64,000 nucleotides of DNA from Bog-532 sp963720945 (GTDB lineage: Bacteria > Actinomycetota > Actinomycetes > Streptosporangiales > Streptosporangiaceae). The position numbers and the translations under genes are program-made. The stretch is from assembly GCA_963720945.1 (NCBI GenBank), contig CAVRHH010000015.1, positions 1 to 64,000 of the forward strand, given 5' to 3'. The notes under the pieces were generated by a model, which was given only the letters and a program-made list of their open reading frames with translations, was not told where the DNA came from and did no database searches. Below are positions 40,762 through 49,110 of this stretch, in pieces. Numbering within the stretch: the stretch's first letter is position 1; the number at the start of each line of letters is the position of its first letter.

Positions 40762-42170
40762 GCGTTCTCGCCGCCTTCGCTCGCCGCCGGATCCGCGACC
40801 GCCGCAGCGACCGGATCCGGCCGCGACAGCTCTTCCGGCACCCGGACGGGATGGGCCGGATCGTGCAGCCAGCACGAGACTTCACGCGGTTCGGGCCCGG
40901 TGTCCGGCCCGGTCAGCGGGACCAGTTGCGGGACGTCCACCGCGCACCGCGCCAGCGCATACGGGCAGCGCGGGTGGAACGCGCATCCCGGCGGGACCGC
41001 GCGCAGGTCGGGCGGTGTGCCGGGGATGCCCGTCATCGCGGTCCGCGCCCCGTGCATCGGCGGGAACGAGTTGAGCAGCCCGTAGGTATAGGGGTGGCGC
41101 GGGGCCCGGAACAGCGCGGCGGACGGGGCCCGCTCCACCAGGCGGCCCGCGTACATCACTTCGATCTCGTCAGCCAGCTCGATCAGCAGCGACAGGTCGT
41201 GCGTGATGAACAGGGCGGCGAAGCCCAGCTCGTCGCGCAGCCGGATCAGTTCCTCCAGAATCTCCCGCTGCGTGACCACGTCCAGCGCGGTAGTCGGCTC
41301 GTCCATGATCACGACCTGCGGTTCCAGCGCGAGGGCCATCGCGATCATCGCCCGCTGCCGCATCCCGCCGGACAGCTCGTGCGGATAGCTGCGCAGCCGG
41401 TCGCCGGTGATGCCGACCATCTCCAGCAGCCCGATCGCCCGCTTCTCCCGGCCCCGGCGGTGCAGGTCCGGCCGGTGGGCCCGCAGCACGTCCTCGATCT
41501 GGGCGCCGATGCTGATGACCGGGTTGAGCGCGTTCAGCGCGCTCTGCATGACGACCGAGATCTCCGACCAGCGGACCCGTTCCAGGTCACCTTCGTCCAG
41601 GTCCAGCAGGTCGGCCGTGCCCGTCACCGCGCCGGGCCCACTCTGGCTGTTCGGGCGGGAGTGGAACAGCACCTCGCCGCCGGTGATCACGCCGGGCTCC
41701 CGCAGCAGCCGGGTGGCCGCGTAGGCGAGCGTCGACTTCCCGCTGCCGCTCTCGCCCGCCAGGCCGAGGACCTGGCCGCGGCGCAGCACCAGGTTCGCGT
41801 CCACCACCGCGTGCGTGGCCTCCTCGCCGACCCCGTAATCCACGCACAGGCCGCGGATCTCCAGCACCGGCTCGCCGCGTCCCGCCGGTGTGGCGAAGCC
41901 GGTCCGTGCGGTGCGGGTTTCCAGGGTGACTCTAGGGGCTGGTGTGGCGGTGTTGCCGGGTATGGCGGCGTTGCCGGGTGTGGCGCCGCTGCCGGATGTG
42001 CCGCCGCTGGTGGATGTAGCGCCGCTGGTGGATGTAGCGCCGCTGGCGCGTGTGGCTGTAGTGCTGGATATTGCCGTACTGGCGGGTGTGGCTGTGGTGC
42101 CGGGTGCGGCTGCGGTGCCGGGGGAGCCGGGGCGGCCGTTGCCCTGTGCGGCGATCTCGCCGGCGCTCAC
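40758..42170 (-). CDS. Opp-type ABC transporter ATPase, first (OppD-like), with low-complexity N-terminus
   Basis: 470 residues if started at the GTG at 42168-42170, which overlaps the permease stop in GTGA. The first about 95 residues are a Thr/Ser/Ala/Gly low-complexity tail (for example GATSTSGATSTSGGTSGSGA), an unusual addition for an OppD. The ATPase core follows, with GESGSGKST, the signature HELSGGMRQRAMIAMAL, Walker B VVIMDEPTTALD, FITHDLSLLIEL and the C-terminal GCAFHPRCPYA. A GTG just before LEIRGLCVDYG is an alternative start giving a normal-length protein. Confidence 0.9.
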   Translation of the reverse strand: MSAGEIAAQGNGRPGSPGTAAAPGTTATPASTAISSTTATRASGATSTSGATSTSGGTSGSGATPGNAAIPGNTATPAPRVTLETRTARTGFATPAGRGEPVLEIRGLCVDYGVGEEATHAVVDANLVLRRGQVLGLAGESGSGKSTLAYAATRLLREPGVITGGEVLFHSRPNSQSGPGAVTGTADLLDLDEGDLERVRWSEISVVMQSALNALNPVISIGAQIEDVLRAHRPDLHRRGREKRAIGLLEMVGITGDRLRSYPHELSGGMRQRAMIAMALALEPQVVIMDEPTTALDVVTQREILEELIRLRDELGFAALFITHDLSLLIELADEIEVMYAGRLVERAPSAALFRAPRHPYTYGLLNSFPPMHGARTAMTGIPGTPPDLRAVPPGCAFHPRCPYALARCAVDVPQLVPLTGPDTGPEPREVSCWLHDPAHPVRVPEELSRPDPVAAAVADPAASEGGENA

Positions 42171-43225
42171 CGGGCCACCCCCGTCGGCGCGCCCGCGGTC
42201 TGGGCGGCGGGTTTCCGGGGGGCCGTCCGGACGACCGGGGTGAGCCCGAGCTTGGGATGGCGCGGCAGCCCGGCCTTCTTCATCCCGCGGCGCGACAGGC
42301 CCGCCGCCCGCAGCCGCGGGTTGATGAACTCGTCGACGCCGAAGTTCATCAGCGCCAGCCCCGTCCCGACCAGGGCGATGCACAGGCCGGGGGGCACGAA
42401 CCACCACCACGCCCCGGTCAGCGGCGCGTTGCTGGACTGCGCCCAGTACAGCATCGTGCCCCAGTTCCACACCGACGTGCTGGTCACGCCGAGGTAGGCC
42501 AGCGCGACGTAGGTGCCGATCGCGTACAGCATGGTGAACAGGAACGACGACGCGACGATGGCCACCAGGTTCGGCAGCACCTCGTAGAACATGATCCGGA
42601 GCCGGCCCTCGCCGACCACCCGGGCGGCCTCCACGAAGTCCCGTTTCTTGACCAACATGGTCTGTGCGCGCAGCACCCGGGCTCCCCACGCCCAGCCGGT
42701 GATGCTGATGATGACGCCGATGAGCAGCGTGTTCGAGCGGCCCGAGGGCGGCAGGTAGCTGTCGATGACGATCAGCAGCGGCAGCCCGGGGATGGCCAGG
42801 AACACGTTGGCGGCCAGCGACAGGCCCTCGTCCGTGCCGCCGCCGATGTACCCCGCGGCGATGCCGACGATCACTGCCAGCAGCGTCGCGACCAGGCCGG
42901 CGATGAAGCCCACCACCATGGTGGCGCGGGCCCCGTTCAGCAGCTGGGAGAAGATGTCCGCGCCGAGGTTGCTGGTGCCCAGCCAGTGCGTGGCCGAGGG
43001 GTGCAGGTTCGGCGCGAACGCGTTGTAGTTCGGCGCCCAGGGCGCGATCCACGGCCCGATCAGCGTCAGCAGCGCGAACACCGCGATGATGATCAGCCCG
43101 GTGAGGGCCTTGGGGGAGCGGGGCAGCCGGATCGCCCGGATCCGGCCCTTGGCGATGACCGGCGTGGCGGGCTCCCCCGCCGGCAGCGGCCCGGCGGGGA
43201 GGAGGTCGTCGGCGTTGACGGACAT
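42167..43225 (-). CDS. Opp-type ABC permease, OppC-like
   Basis: 352 residues from the ATG at 43223-43225, with GGAGG 10 bp upstream. The N-terminus is short and cytosolic, followed by a first membrane helix (LTGLIIIAVFALLTLIGPWI), the HWLGTSNLGADIFSQLLNGA segment and four more helices. The EAA-like loop is DFVEAARVVGEGRLRIMFYE. The Arg/Pro-rich C-terminal tail is longer than usual. It forms the membrane channel with the 43231-44205 product. Confidence 0.92.
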   Translation of the reverse strand: MSVNADDLLPAGPLPAGEPATPVIAKGRIRAIRLPRSPKALTGLIIIAVFALLTLIGPWIAPWAPNYNAFAPNLHPSATHWLGTSNLGADIFSQLLNGARATMVVGFIAGLVATLLAVIVGIAAGYIGGGTDEGLSLAANVFLAIPGLPLLIVIDSYLPPSGRSNTLLIGVIISITGWAWGARVLRAQTMLVKKRDFVEAARVVGEGRLRIMFYEVLPNLVAIVASSFLFTMLYAIGTYVALAYLGVTSTSVWNWGTMLYWAQSSNAPLTGAWWWFVPPGLCIALVGTGLALMNFGVDEFINPRLRAAGLSRRGMKKAGLPRHPKLGLTPVVRTAPRKPAAQTAGAPTGVAR

Positions 43226-43230
43226 GAGCT

Positions 43231-44205
43231 CTAGGCCTCCTGGCGGACACGCGGGTCGAGGAGCACGTACACGAAGTCGGCGATCAGGTTGGCGGCCAGG
43301 ACGGTCAGCGTGATGACCAGGAAGATGCCCTGCAGCAGCGGGTAATCCTGGTTCAGGACCGCCTGCAGCAGCAGGTTGCCCACGCCGGGGTAGTTGAAGA
43401 CCAGCTCCACCAGCAGCGCGCCCGAGACCACCAGCCCGATGGCGAGGGAGAAGTTCGCGATGCTCGGCAGGATCGCGCTGCGCGCCGCGTACCTGATCAC
43501 CTTGCGCGTGGGCAGGCCCTTGGCCCGGGCCACCAGGACGAAGTCCTCGTCCATGACGGTGACCATCATGTTCCGCATGCCGAGCATCCAGCCGGCGATC
43601 GAGCTGAGCACGATCGTGGCCGCCGGCAGCTCGGCGTACCGCAGCACGCTCCCGATGAACGGCAAGTTGAATCCGGGGGTCATCCCGCGTGCGTAGTTGC
43701 CGAGCACCGGGAACCAGTGCAGGTCGCTGCCCAGCACCAGCAGCAGCACGGTGCCGAGGAAGAAGTACGGCACGGCCTGGAAGAAGGTCGACACCGGCAG
43801 CAGCCCGTCCAGCCAGGATCCGCGCCGCCAGCCGAGCGCGATCCCGGCCAGTGTGCCGAGCGCGAAGCTGATCACCGTGGCCACCCCGAGCAGGCCCACC
43901 GTCCACGGCAGCGTCTGCCCGAGCACCGTGCTGACCGGCGCGGACAGCGTGATCGACTGGCCCAGGTTGCCGTGGAACAGCTCGCTCCAGTAGCTCGTGT
44001 ACTGCGCCCAGAGGCTCTGGTGCAGCCCGATGCCGAACTGCAGCTCGATGGCCTTCTGGGTCTGCGGGGTCACCCGGCCCTGCAGCTTGCCGATCATGGT
44101 CTGCACCGGGTTGCCCGGCATCAGGTGGGGGAGCAGGAAGTTCACCGTGATCGCCACCCACGCGGTGACGATGTACACGGCGAGCTTGCGGGTGATGGCG
44201 ATCAT
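43231..44205 (-). CDS. Opp-type ABC permease, OppB-like
   Basis: 324 residues. The ATG at 44203-44205 overlaps the LacI stop in ATGA, which fixes the start better than the GTG 7 codons upstream. Typical OppB features are LAVYIVTAWVAITVNFLLPH, LMPGNPVQTMIG, GNLGQSITLSAPVSTVLG, the EAA loop DFVLVARAKGLPTRKVIRYA and the C-terminal LLVELVFNYPGVGNLLLQAV. Six membrane helices are expected. It is the first transporter gene after the regulator. Confidence 0.93.
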   Translation of the reverse strand: MIAITRKLAVYIVTAWVAITVNFLLPHLMPGNPVQTMIGKLQGRVTPQTQKAIELQFGIGLHQSLWAQYTSYWSELFHGNLGQSITLSAPVSTVLGQTLPWTVGLLGVATVISFALGTLAGIALGWRRGSWLDGLLPVSTFFQAVPYFFLGTVLLLVLGSDLHWFPVLGNYARGMTPGFNLPFIGSVLRYAELPAATIVLSSIAGWMLGMRNMMVTVMDEDFVLVARAKGLPTRKVIRYAARSAILPSIANFSLAIGLVVSGALLVELVFNYPGVGNLLLQAVLNQDYPLLQGIFLVITLTVLAANLIADFVYVLLDPRVRQEA

Positions 44206-45677
44206 GCCTGCCGTTCCCTTCCGCACCCGCAGCTCTGGCGGCGGATGAGCGTGGTCGGCAGCACGATGTCGCGGTCGGCGGGGGTCTGGTGGTTGATCAT
44301 GGAATAGAGCACCTCGAAGGCGGTCGCGCCGAGTTCCCTTATGCGCTGTCGGACCGTGGTCAGCTGGGTCTGCAGGTGCCGGGCCACCGGGATGTCGTCG
44401 AACCCGGTCACCGCCACGTCACCCGGGACGCTGATCCCATGGCGTTCCAGCGCGTACAGCACGCCGATGGCGGTCTGGTCGTTCGCGCAGACGATCGCGC
44501 GCGGCAATTCCGTATGCCGGGCGAGCAGGTTGTTGATGACCCGCGCGCCGCCTCCCGCGGTGTAGTTGCCCTGCCACTCCGGTCCGTCCAGGAACTCCGC
44601 CCCCGCGTCCGCCACCTCGGCGGCGAGCGACCCGAAACGGGCGATGCTGTCCGGGCTGTCGACGTGGCCCCCGATGTAGCTGATCGAGCGGTAGCCGTGG
44701 TCGTGCAGCAGGTGCCGGGCCAGGTCCCGCATGCCCGCCGTGTTGTCACTGCGCACGTTGGCGGTCGTCGGCGTGGCCACCCCCGCCATGGTGACCACCG
44801 GGACCTGGCGGGCCAGCCAGGCGAGCTGGTCCGGTTCCAGCACCCGGTCGTGCAGGATGATCCCGTCGCTCTTGCGGGCCAGCGTCAGGATGCGGCCACC
44901 GGGGTCGTGCTCGTCCAGGTCGACCGAACGGACCAGGATGTCGAAACCGCGGCGCTGCGCGGCCTCCGCGATGCCCCGGTTGATCATGTCGGGGAACTGC
45001 AGGCTGTCTTCCTCATCAGCGAACAGGTCCTCGGGGTCCCTGGACGCCCAGGGGAGCCGGATGATGACCCCGGCGACTTCTTTCAGCCGCACGCTCAGCG
45101 CCCGCGCCGCGCCGTCGGGGATGAAGCCCAGCTCGGCCACGGCCTGCAGCACGCGGTCCCTGGTCTCCGGCCGTGGGTTGCGCCGCCCGTTGAGCACTCG
45201 CGACACCGATGCGATCGACACCCCCGCCGACCGGGCCACGTCATAGATCGTCGGCACCGTACCCGCCGCCAGCCCGTCCGGCCTGGTACCCGTGGGGGCG
45301 GGCTCGCCGTTGGGGCCGGCGTCCCCGGCGGGATTGGTGCCCAGTGCGGGCCCGTTCGGCGGCGTGGCCCCACCGTCTGAGGTGCCGTCCCGCGCGGGCC
45401 CGGTCGGCGGCGTGGACTCCTCCGCAGGGGTGGTGCCCGCTGCGAGGCCACTCGGCATGGCAGGTGTGGGGGTGGGCTCCCCGGCGCGGGTCGCGTCCGG
45501 CGAAGGCCCGTTCGGTGTGGCGGGTGCGGGGGTGGCCTCCTGCGCTGGGGTGGCGTCCGGCGAAGGCCCGTTCGGTGGCGTGATAGGGACGGCGGGCGGC
45601 CCGCCCGGCGGTGGCGTAACGACGGGCTCGCCGACGCCCGCGGCCTGTCCCGCGTTCACCGCCGATTCCGCGTCCAC
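44202..45677 (-). CDS. LacI family regulator of the oligosaccharide transport operon
   Basis: 491 residues from the ATG at 45675-45677. A roughly 140-residue Pro/Thr/Gly/Ala tail containing duplicated NGPSPDAT and related strings precedes the LacI HTH, TIYDVARSAGVSIASVSRVL (143-162). The periplasmic-binding-like core follows (GVIIRLPWASRDPEDLF, GYRSISYIGGHVDSPDSIAR, PGDVAVTGFDDIPVARHLQT). The end has a Cys-rich CGCG. A GTG at 45257 (just before the HTH) would give a normal 350-residue LacI, so the tail may not be translated. First gene of the cluster, coupled to the permease and likely autorepressing through the 45728 palindrome. Confidence 0.88.
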   Translation of the reverse strand: MDAESAVNAGQAAGVGEPVVTPPPGGPPAVPITPPNGPSPDATPAQEATPAPATPNGPSPDATRAGEPTPTPAMPSGLAAGTTPAEESTPPTGPARDGTSDGGATPPNGPALGTNPAGDAGPNGEPAPTGTRPDGLAAGTVPTIYDVARSAGVSIASVSRVLNGRRNPRPETRDRVLQAVAELGFIPDGAARALSVRLKEVAGVIIRLPWASRDPEDLFADEEDSLQFPDMINRGIAEAAQRRGFDILVRSVDLDEHDPGGRILTLARKSDGIILHDRVLEPDQLAWLARQVPVVTMAGVATPTTANVRSDNTAGMRDLARHLLHDHGYRSISYIGGHVDSPDSIARFGSLAAEVADAGAEFLDGPEWQGNYTAGGGARVINNLLARHTELPRAIVCANDQTAIGVLYALERHGISVPGDVAVTGFDDIPVARHLQTQLTTVRQRIRELGATAFEVLYSMINHQTPADRDIVLPTTLIRRQSCGCGRERQA

Positions 45678-45727
45678 GGCCGGCTCCTTCCGCTGCGGCA
45701 GACCTGGCTCCTGCGCCGGTCCGTCTC

Positions 45728-45747
45728 GCCGGTAAGCGCTTACCGGC
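45728..45747. promoter_or_regulatory. LacI-type operator
   Basis: GCCGGTAAGCGCTTACCGGC is a perfect 20-bp palindrome with the CG-centred core TAAGCGCTTA characteristic of LacI/GalR operators. It lies 51 bp upstream of the LacI start and no other copy was seen in the cluster. One operator could therefore control the whole regulator-transporter-glycosidase group. Confidence 0.85.
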
Positions 45748-46238
45748 TCGCCTGAAGGCTACGACTCTTCGCCCGTTGTGCTCAAGGCCTCCTTCTATGA
45801 CCGTTACGGGAAAGTGACATGGGGTATGTCCCGTTTCCGGCCACCGCCCGCGGGTCGCGCCGGCCTCGATCCACCCCCTCCCGAACTGCTGAATTCCCGT
45901 CTATACCGGTCCTGACGTGCGCAGCATCACTCCGGGGCGTGGACGCCCACGGGCCGGAAAACCAGTGCAGCCGTGGTACGAAATGGGGCCTATGGGGTGT
46001 TTTCCCGGCCGTCTCAGGGGCTGACGATACATGTTGGAAACATCGGAACGCCTCTGGCCAGATGCGTTACCGGCCACGTAACAAACGGGAAATGAGCCGG
46101 AAACCCGATCATGGGAGACATGGAACCGTTCCGTGAAAGAAGTCGGAGCGGCCGGGGTGGGTCCGTACAGGCCCCTGGGGGAGACCCCTGGAAACCCGAA
46201 TGGCCCTTCCAAGGTAGCCCCCCTGGAGGCGCAGAGCA
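45748..46238. other. Divergent control region between LacI and the ammonium transporter
   Basis: No gene is seen in these 490 bp. The LacI side holds CTATGACCGTTACGGGAAAG (about 45795-45814). The transporter side holds a GlnR-like box (46078-46104) and the repeated GGAAAC/GGAAC motifs near 46035-46050. A Shine-Dalgarno sequence, GGAGG (46224-46228), precedes the GTG at 46239. The length fits two separately regulated promoters. Confidence 0.6.
46078..46104 (+). promoter_or_regulatory. GlnR-like binding site upstream of the ammonium transporter
   Basis: GTAAC-N6-GAAAT-N6-GAAAC matches the alternating GTnAC/GAAAC half-site pattern of actinobacterial GlnR boxes, with a GTTAC also just upstream (46066-46070). 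Ammonium transporter genes are standard GlnR targets in Streptomyces, so nitrogen-limitation control is expected. The match is by eye. Confidence 0.6.
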
Positions 46239-47660
46239 GTGGTTCCCTATCCAACATGGCTGAACGCCGGAGATAACTCCTGGCAGATGACAGCCGCCAC
46301 GCTCGTCGGCTTGATGAGCATTCCGGCCCTGGCCGTCATCTACGGCGGCCTCGTTCAGCGAAAATGGGCCATGAACACCGTCTTGATGGTGTTCAGTACC
46401 TTCTGCCTGGTCCTCATCACGTGGGTCCTGTGGGCCTTCAAGATGGGCTTCGGCTCACCGTGGATCCACACGTTCGTGGGGATACCAGGGACGGTCCTCG
46501 GGCACAACGCCCTGGAGGGGCAGGCGAACGTCCCCTTGCTGGACGGGCTGATGCCTAAATTCCGGTTCCCGGAAGCCTCGCTGGTCTACTTCCAGTTTGT
46601 GTTCGCCGCGATCACGCCGATCCTGTTCATCGGCAGCGTGATCGGCCGGATCAGCTTCAAGGTCTGGCTGATCTTCGTGCCGCTGTGGATCACGTTCGCG
46701 TACGCGGTCAACGCGTTCCTGCTCTGGGGTGGCGGCTACTGGGCCGGCAAGGGCGCCCTCGACTTCAGTGGTGGTTACGTCATCCACCTCGCCGCGGGCA
46801 CGTCCGGGTTCGTGGCCGCCGCCGTCATCGGGCCGCGGCTGGCGCGTGACCGGGAACGTGCGGTACCGAACAACCTGATGTTCGTCGCGGTCGGCGCCGG
46901 AATCCTGTGGCTCGGCTGGAACGGCTTCAACGGTGGTGACCCGTACTTCGCGGGCGCTGACGCGTCCGCCGCGGTCGTCAACACGAACGTGGCCACCGCC
47001 GTCGCCATGATGACCTGGATCCTCATGGACATGTTCCTGAGCAAGGAGAAGAAACCGACGTTCCTCGGCGGCCTCAACGGCATGATCTGCGGCCTGGTCG
47101 GCATCACGCCAGCCGCCGGCTTTGTCAACGGCTTCGGCGCCATCGTGATCGGCTTCGTCTGCACGGCCATCGTCTGGGTGGCCTGGACGTACTTGCCGAG
47201 GTACGTGTGGCCGTTCAACAAGGTCGATGATGCCCTCGGCGTGGTCTACACGCACGGCGTCGCCGGCCTGTTCGGCGGCCTGCTGACCGGCTGCCTCGCG
47301 GACCCGAACATGATCGAGTACATCGGCCTTGGCAAGACCGCCTCGTTCAGCGGCGCGGGCCTGTTCTACGGCCACCCGAAGCAGCTGGCGATCCAGGCTG
47401 GCGCCGCCCTGACGATCATCGTCTGGGACGGCCTCGTCACCTTCATCATCCTGCGGGTGCTCGGGCTGTTCATGAAGCTCCGGCTACCCGAAGCCGCCCT
47501 GGAGATCGGCGACGTGGCGGTGCACGGCGAAGAGGCGTACCCATCCGAGGACCTGGTCAGCATCTCGGCGGCCGCCCGCGCCGCGGATCCGCTGTCCCCG
47601 ATGTCATCCAGCGACTCACTACAACCCGAAAAGGCCGCCAAGACGACCGAAGACACCTAG
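46239..47660 (+). CDS. amt: Ammonium transporter (Amt family)
   Basis: 473 residues from the GTG at 46239 (GGAGG upstream). It has about eleven membrane helices. Hallmarks are SIPALAVIYGGLVQRKWAMN, DFSGGYVIHLAAGTSGFVAA (with the pore His in VIHLAAG), ILWLGWNGFNGGDPYF, GLNGMICGLVGITPAAGFVN and VYTHGVAGLFGGLLTGCLAD (second pore His). The C-terminal cytosolic tail is about 65 residues. The usual glnK-glnD partners do not follow; a strong terminator begins 31 bp after the stop. Confidence 0.95.
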   Translation: MVPYPTWLNAGDNSWQMTAATLVGLMSIPALAVIYGGLVQRKWAMNTVLMVFSTFCLVLITWVLWAFKMGFGSPWIHTFVGIPGTVLGHNALEGQANVPLLDGLMPKFRFPEASLVYFQFVFAAITPILFIGSVIGRISFKVWLIFVPLWITFAYAVNAFLLWGGGYWAGKGALDFSGGYVIHLAAGTSGFVAAAVIGPRLARDRERAVPNNLMFVAVGAGILWLGWNGFNGGDPYFAGADASAAVVNTNVATAVAMMTWILMDMFLSKEKKPTFLGGLNGMICGLVGITPAAGFVNGFGAIVIGFVCTAIVWVAWTYLPRYVWPFNKVDDALGVVYTHGVAGLFGGLLTGCLADPNMIEYIGLGKTASFSGAGLFYGHPKQLAIQAGAALTIIVWDGLVTFIILRVLGLFMKLRLPEAALEIGDVAVHGEEAYPSEDLVSISAAARAADPLSPMSSSDSLQPEKAAKTTEDT

Positions 47661-47690
47661 TCCCGGCGCCCGCGACCCGCTCGCGTCCAC

Positions 47691-47728
47691 CGTCTGCCCC
47701 CGGTACCCCGCGGTACCGGGGGCAGACG
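47691..47728 (+). terminator. Terminator after the ammonium transporter
   Basis: The 17-bp perfect arms CGTCTGCCCCCGGTACC (47691-47707) and GGTACCGGGGGCAGACG (47712-47728) enclose the loop CCGC. There is no T-run, but the stem is exceptionally strong and placed 31 bp after the stop codon. Confidence 0.85.
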
Positions 47729-47746
47729 CCGTCTCTCGCGCCCGGG

Positions 47747-47802
47747 GCTCCCACCCGGGGGTTCCCGCCCGGGGGTTCCCGCCCGGGGGCTCCCGCCCGC
47801 CC
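47747..47802. repeat. 14-bp tandem repeat
   Basis: Four units of GYTCCCGCCCGGGG at 47747, 47761, 47775 and 47789, the first with A for G and the last diverging at its end. The runs of C and G can pair within and between units. Confidence 0.8.
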
Positions 47803-47824
47803 GGGGCGCTCCCGATAGGGCAGC

Positions 47825-47865
47825 GGTGGTACCACCGTTGTCGCTACGACAACGGTGGCGCCACC
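47825..47865. promoter_or_regulatory. Nested triple palindrome
   Basis: GGTGGTACCACC (47825-47836) and GGTGGCGCCACC (47854-47865) are each perfect 12-bp palindromes. They also form the outer part of a larger inverted repeat, CCACCGTTGTCG-cta-CGACAACGGTGG (47832-47858). The sequence can therefore fold in two mutually exclusive ways: two short stems or one 12-bp hairpin with a 3-base loop. The function is unknown; bidirectional terminator, protein-binding site or mobile-repeat scar are possible. Confidence 0.7.
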
Positions 47866-48068
47866 GTGGCGCTCCTACTATGCGGGGGCGGGCGAGTGTG
47901 GCGCCCCCTGCGGCGCGAGCCCAGCAGGCCCGTGCATCCCGGTGTCCAGGGCGGGGCCCGCGCGTCAGAGTCCGGCGGGCGGCGGTGGCCGGAGGGCGGC
48001 GTCCCAGAGGCCGGGGCGGGCGTGTTGCTGCCCGCGAGGTCCCGGCCGCCGTCACCCGGCGGAGCGGT

Positions 48069-48731
48069 TCAGCCGAGCGGCCCCGCGGACGGCGTCGGAG
48101 CGGCCGGAACCGACCATGGCGGCTGATCGCTGGGGCCCAGCGTGGCCGGAGGCACCGAACTGGACGGTGGATCGCTGGGGCTCGGCGTGGCCGGAGGCAC
48201 CGAACTGGACGGTGGATCGCTGGGGCTCGGCGTGGCCGGAGGCACCGAACTGGACGGCAGCGCGGAGGGTGTCGCCGTGGGGCTGGGGGTCGCGCTGACG
48301 GTCGTGACCGCCGTCGGTGTCGTCGTCCCGCGCTGCGTGGCAGGGTGGAGCGCTGGCCGCGGCGCCCGGGTGGCGCTGGGGGAGGCCCGGCTGACGTTGC
48401 TATCAGGTTCAGCCGGGGCGGCGGCCACTGCCACTGCCGGTGGCGTGGGCGCCTGGGGCGTTACCTTGACGGCGGCGCGCGACGTGCTCGCGTGAGTCCC
48501 GCCGCCTGGGCCGTTAACGAACTGGATCACTACCGGCCCGTGATGCTGGCCCCACCAGTCACCGGCGAATACCGCTCCCGCACCGGACACGACCGCGAAG
48601 ACGCAGGCTCCCGCGATAGACGCGGCGGATGCGCGCGTCCTGAATGTGCTCACCGGCTGTTTGCGCGGGCCTGTCGACTGCCCCGTGCTCGCCGGCTGCT
48701 TTCGTGCGCCCGGCGCCTGCCCCCTGGTCAC
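48069..48731 (-). CDS. Single-pass membrane protein with repeat-rich extracellular tail
   Basis: 220 residues from the GTG at 48729-48731, with GGGAGG upstream (about 48738-48743). The cytosolic part is basic (ARKQPASTGQSTGPRKQPVS), one membrane helix follows at about 36-55 (ASIAGACVFAVVSGAGAVFA), and then a short segment with WWGQHHGPVVIQFVNGPGGG. A long Pro/Ser/Thr/Ala tail outside the cell contains three SSSVPPATPSPSDPP-type units coded by a 45-bp tandem repeat. It is like wall-spanning stalk proteins, but no LPXTG or known domain is seen. Confidence 0.6.
   Translation of the reverse strand: MTRGQAPGARKQPASTGQSTGPRKQPVSTFRTRASAASIAGACVFAVVSGAGAVFAGDWWGQHHGPVVIQFVNGPGGGTHASTSRAAVKVTPQAPTPPAVAVAAAPAEPDSNVSRASPSATRAPRPALHPATQRGTTTPTAVTTVSATPSPTATPSALPSSSVPPATPSPSDPPSSSVPPATPSPSDPPSSSVPPATLGPSDQPPWSVPAAPTPSAGPLG
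48125..48259 (-). repeat. In-frame 45-bp tandem repeat
   Basis: Three units of 45 bp (15 codons) at 48125, 48170 and 48215, the second and third almost identical. They encode the Ser/Pro-rich units of the membrane protein tail. Copy number is likely to vary between strains without breaking the frame. Confidence 0.9.
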
Positions 48732-49110
48732 CGGCTGCCTCCCATGCGCCTGGTGCCTGCCGCGCAGGAACACGCGGCCGTGCTGTGGTACGCGCCCGGG
48801 ATGGTGACGGGGAGATCCACAGCGAACCCTCCTGCCAGGAATGCGCCGCGGGTGAGAAGTTCCGTGTCCCTCTATCGCGACCATTCCGCACCGCGGGCCG
48901 GCGAAACCTCGGCTGGAGAACGAAGCCGGGTTGTTACCAAACGCTGCCTCAGGCGGCCCTTGGCGGTCGGCGGCCGAAAGCGGCGGGCACCTGGCGGGAT
49001 GGCTGCCGGGCATGCCGGTGGCCCCGGGCACGGCCCGTGGGCGGCCCGCCGGCCTGAGATTGGCGGTCCCCGGTGCGCCGCAGTCGCCGTCCCGACGCAC
49101 AATGGGATAT
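48732..49110. other. Divergent intergenic region
   Basis: 379 bp between the minus-strand membrane protein and the plus-strand hydrolase. Open frames continue through it on both strands but lack convincing protein features. CACAAT (49099-49104), 6 bp before the hydrolase ATG, is the likely -10 box. Nothing else stands out. Confidence 0.55.

Larger units (their letters stand above)
47729..48068. other. Intergenic region with repeats and nested palindromes
   Basis: No gene in 340 bp between the amt terminator and the end of the minus-strand gene at 48069. It holds a 14-bp repeat in four copies (47747-47802) and the nested palindrome (47825-47865). The rest is GC-rich sequence with no visible signal. 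Confidence 0.55.
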
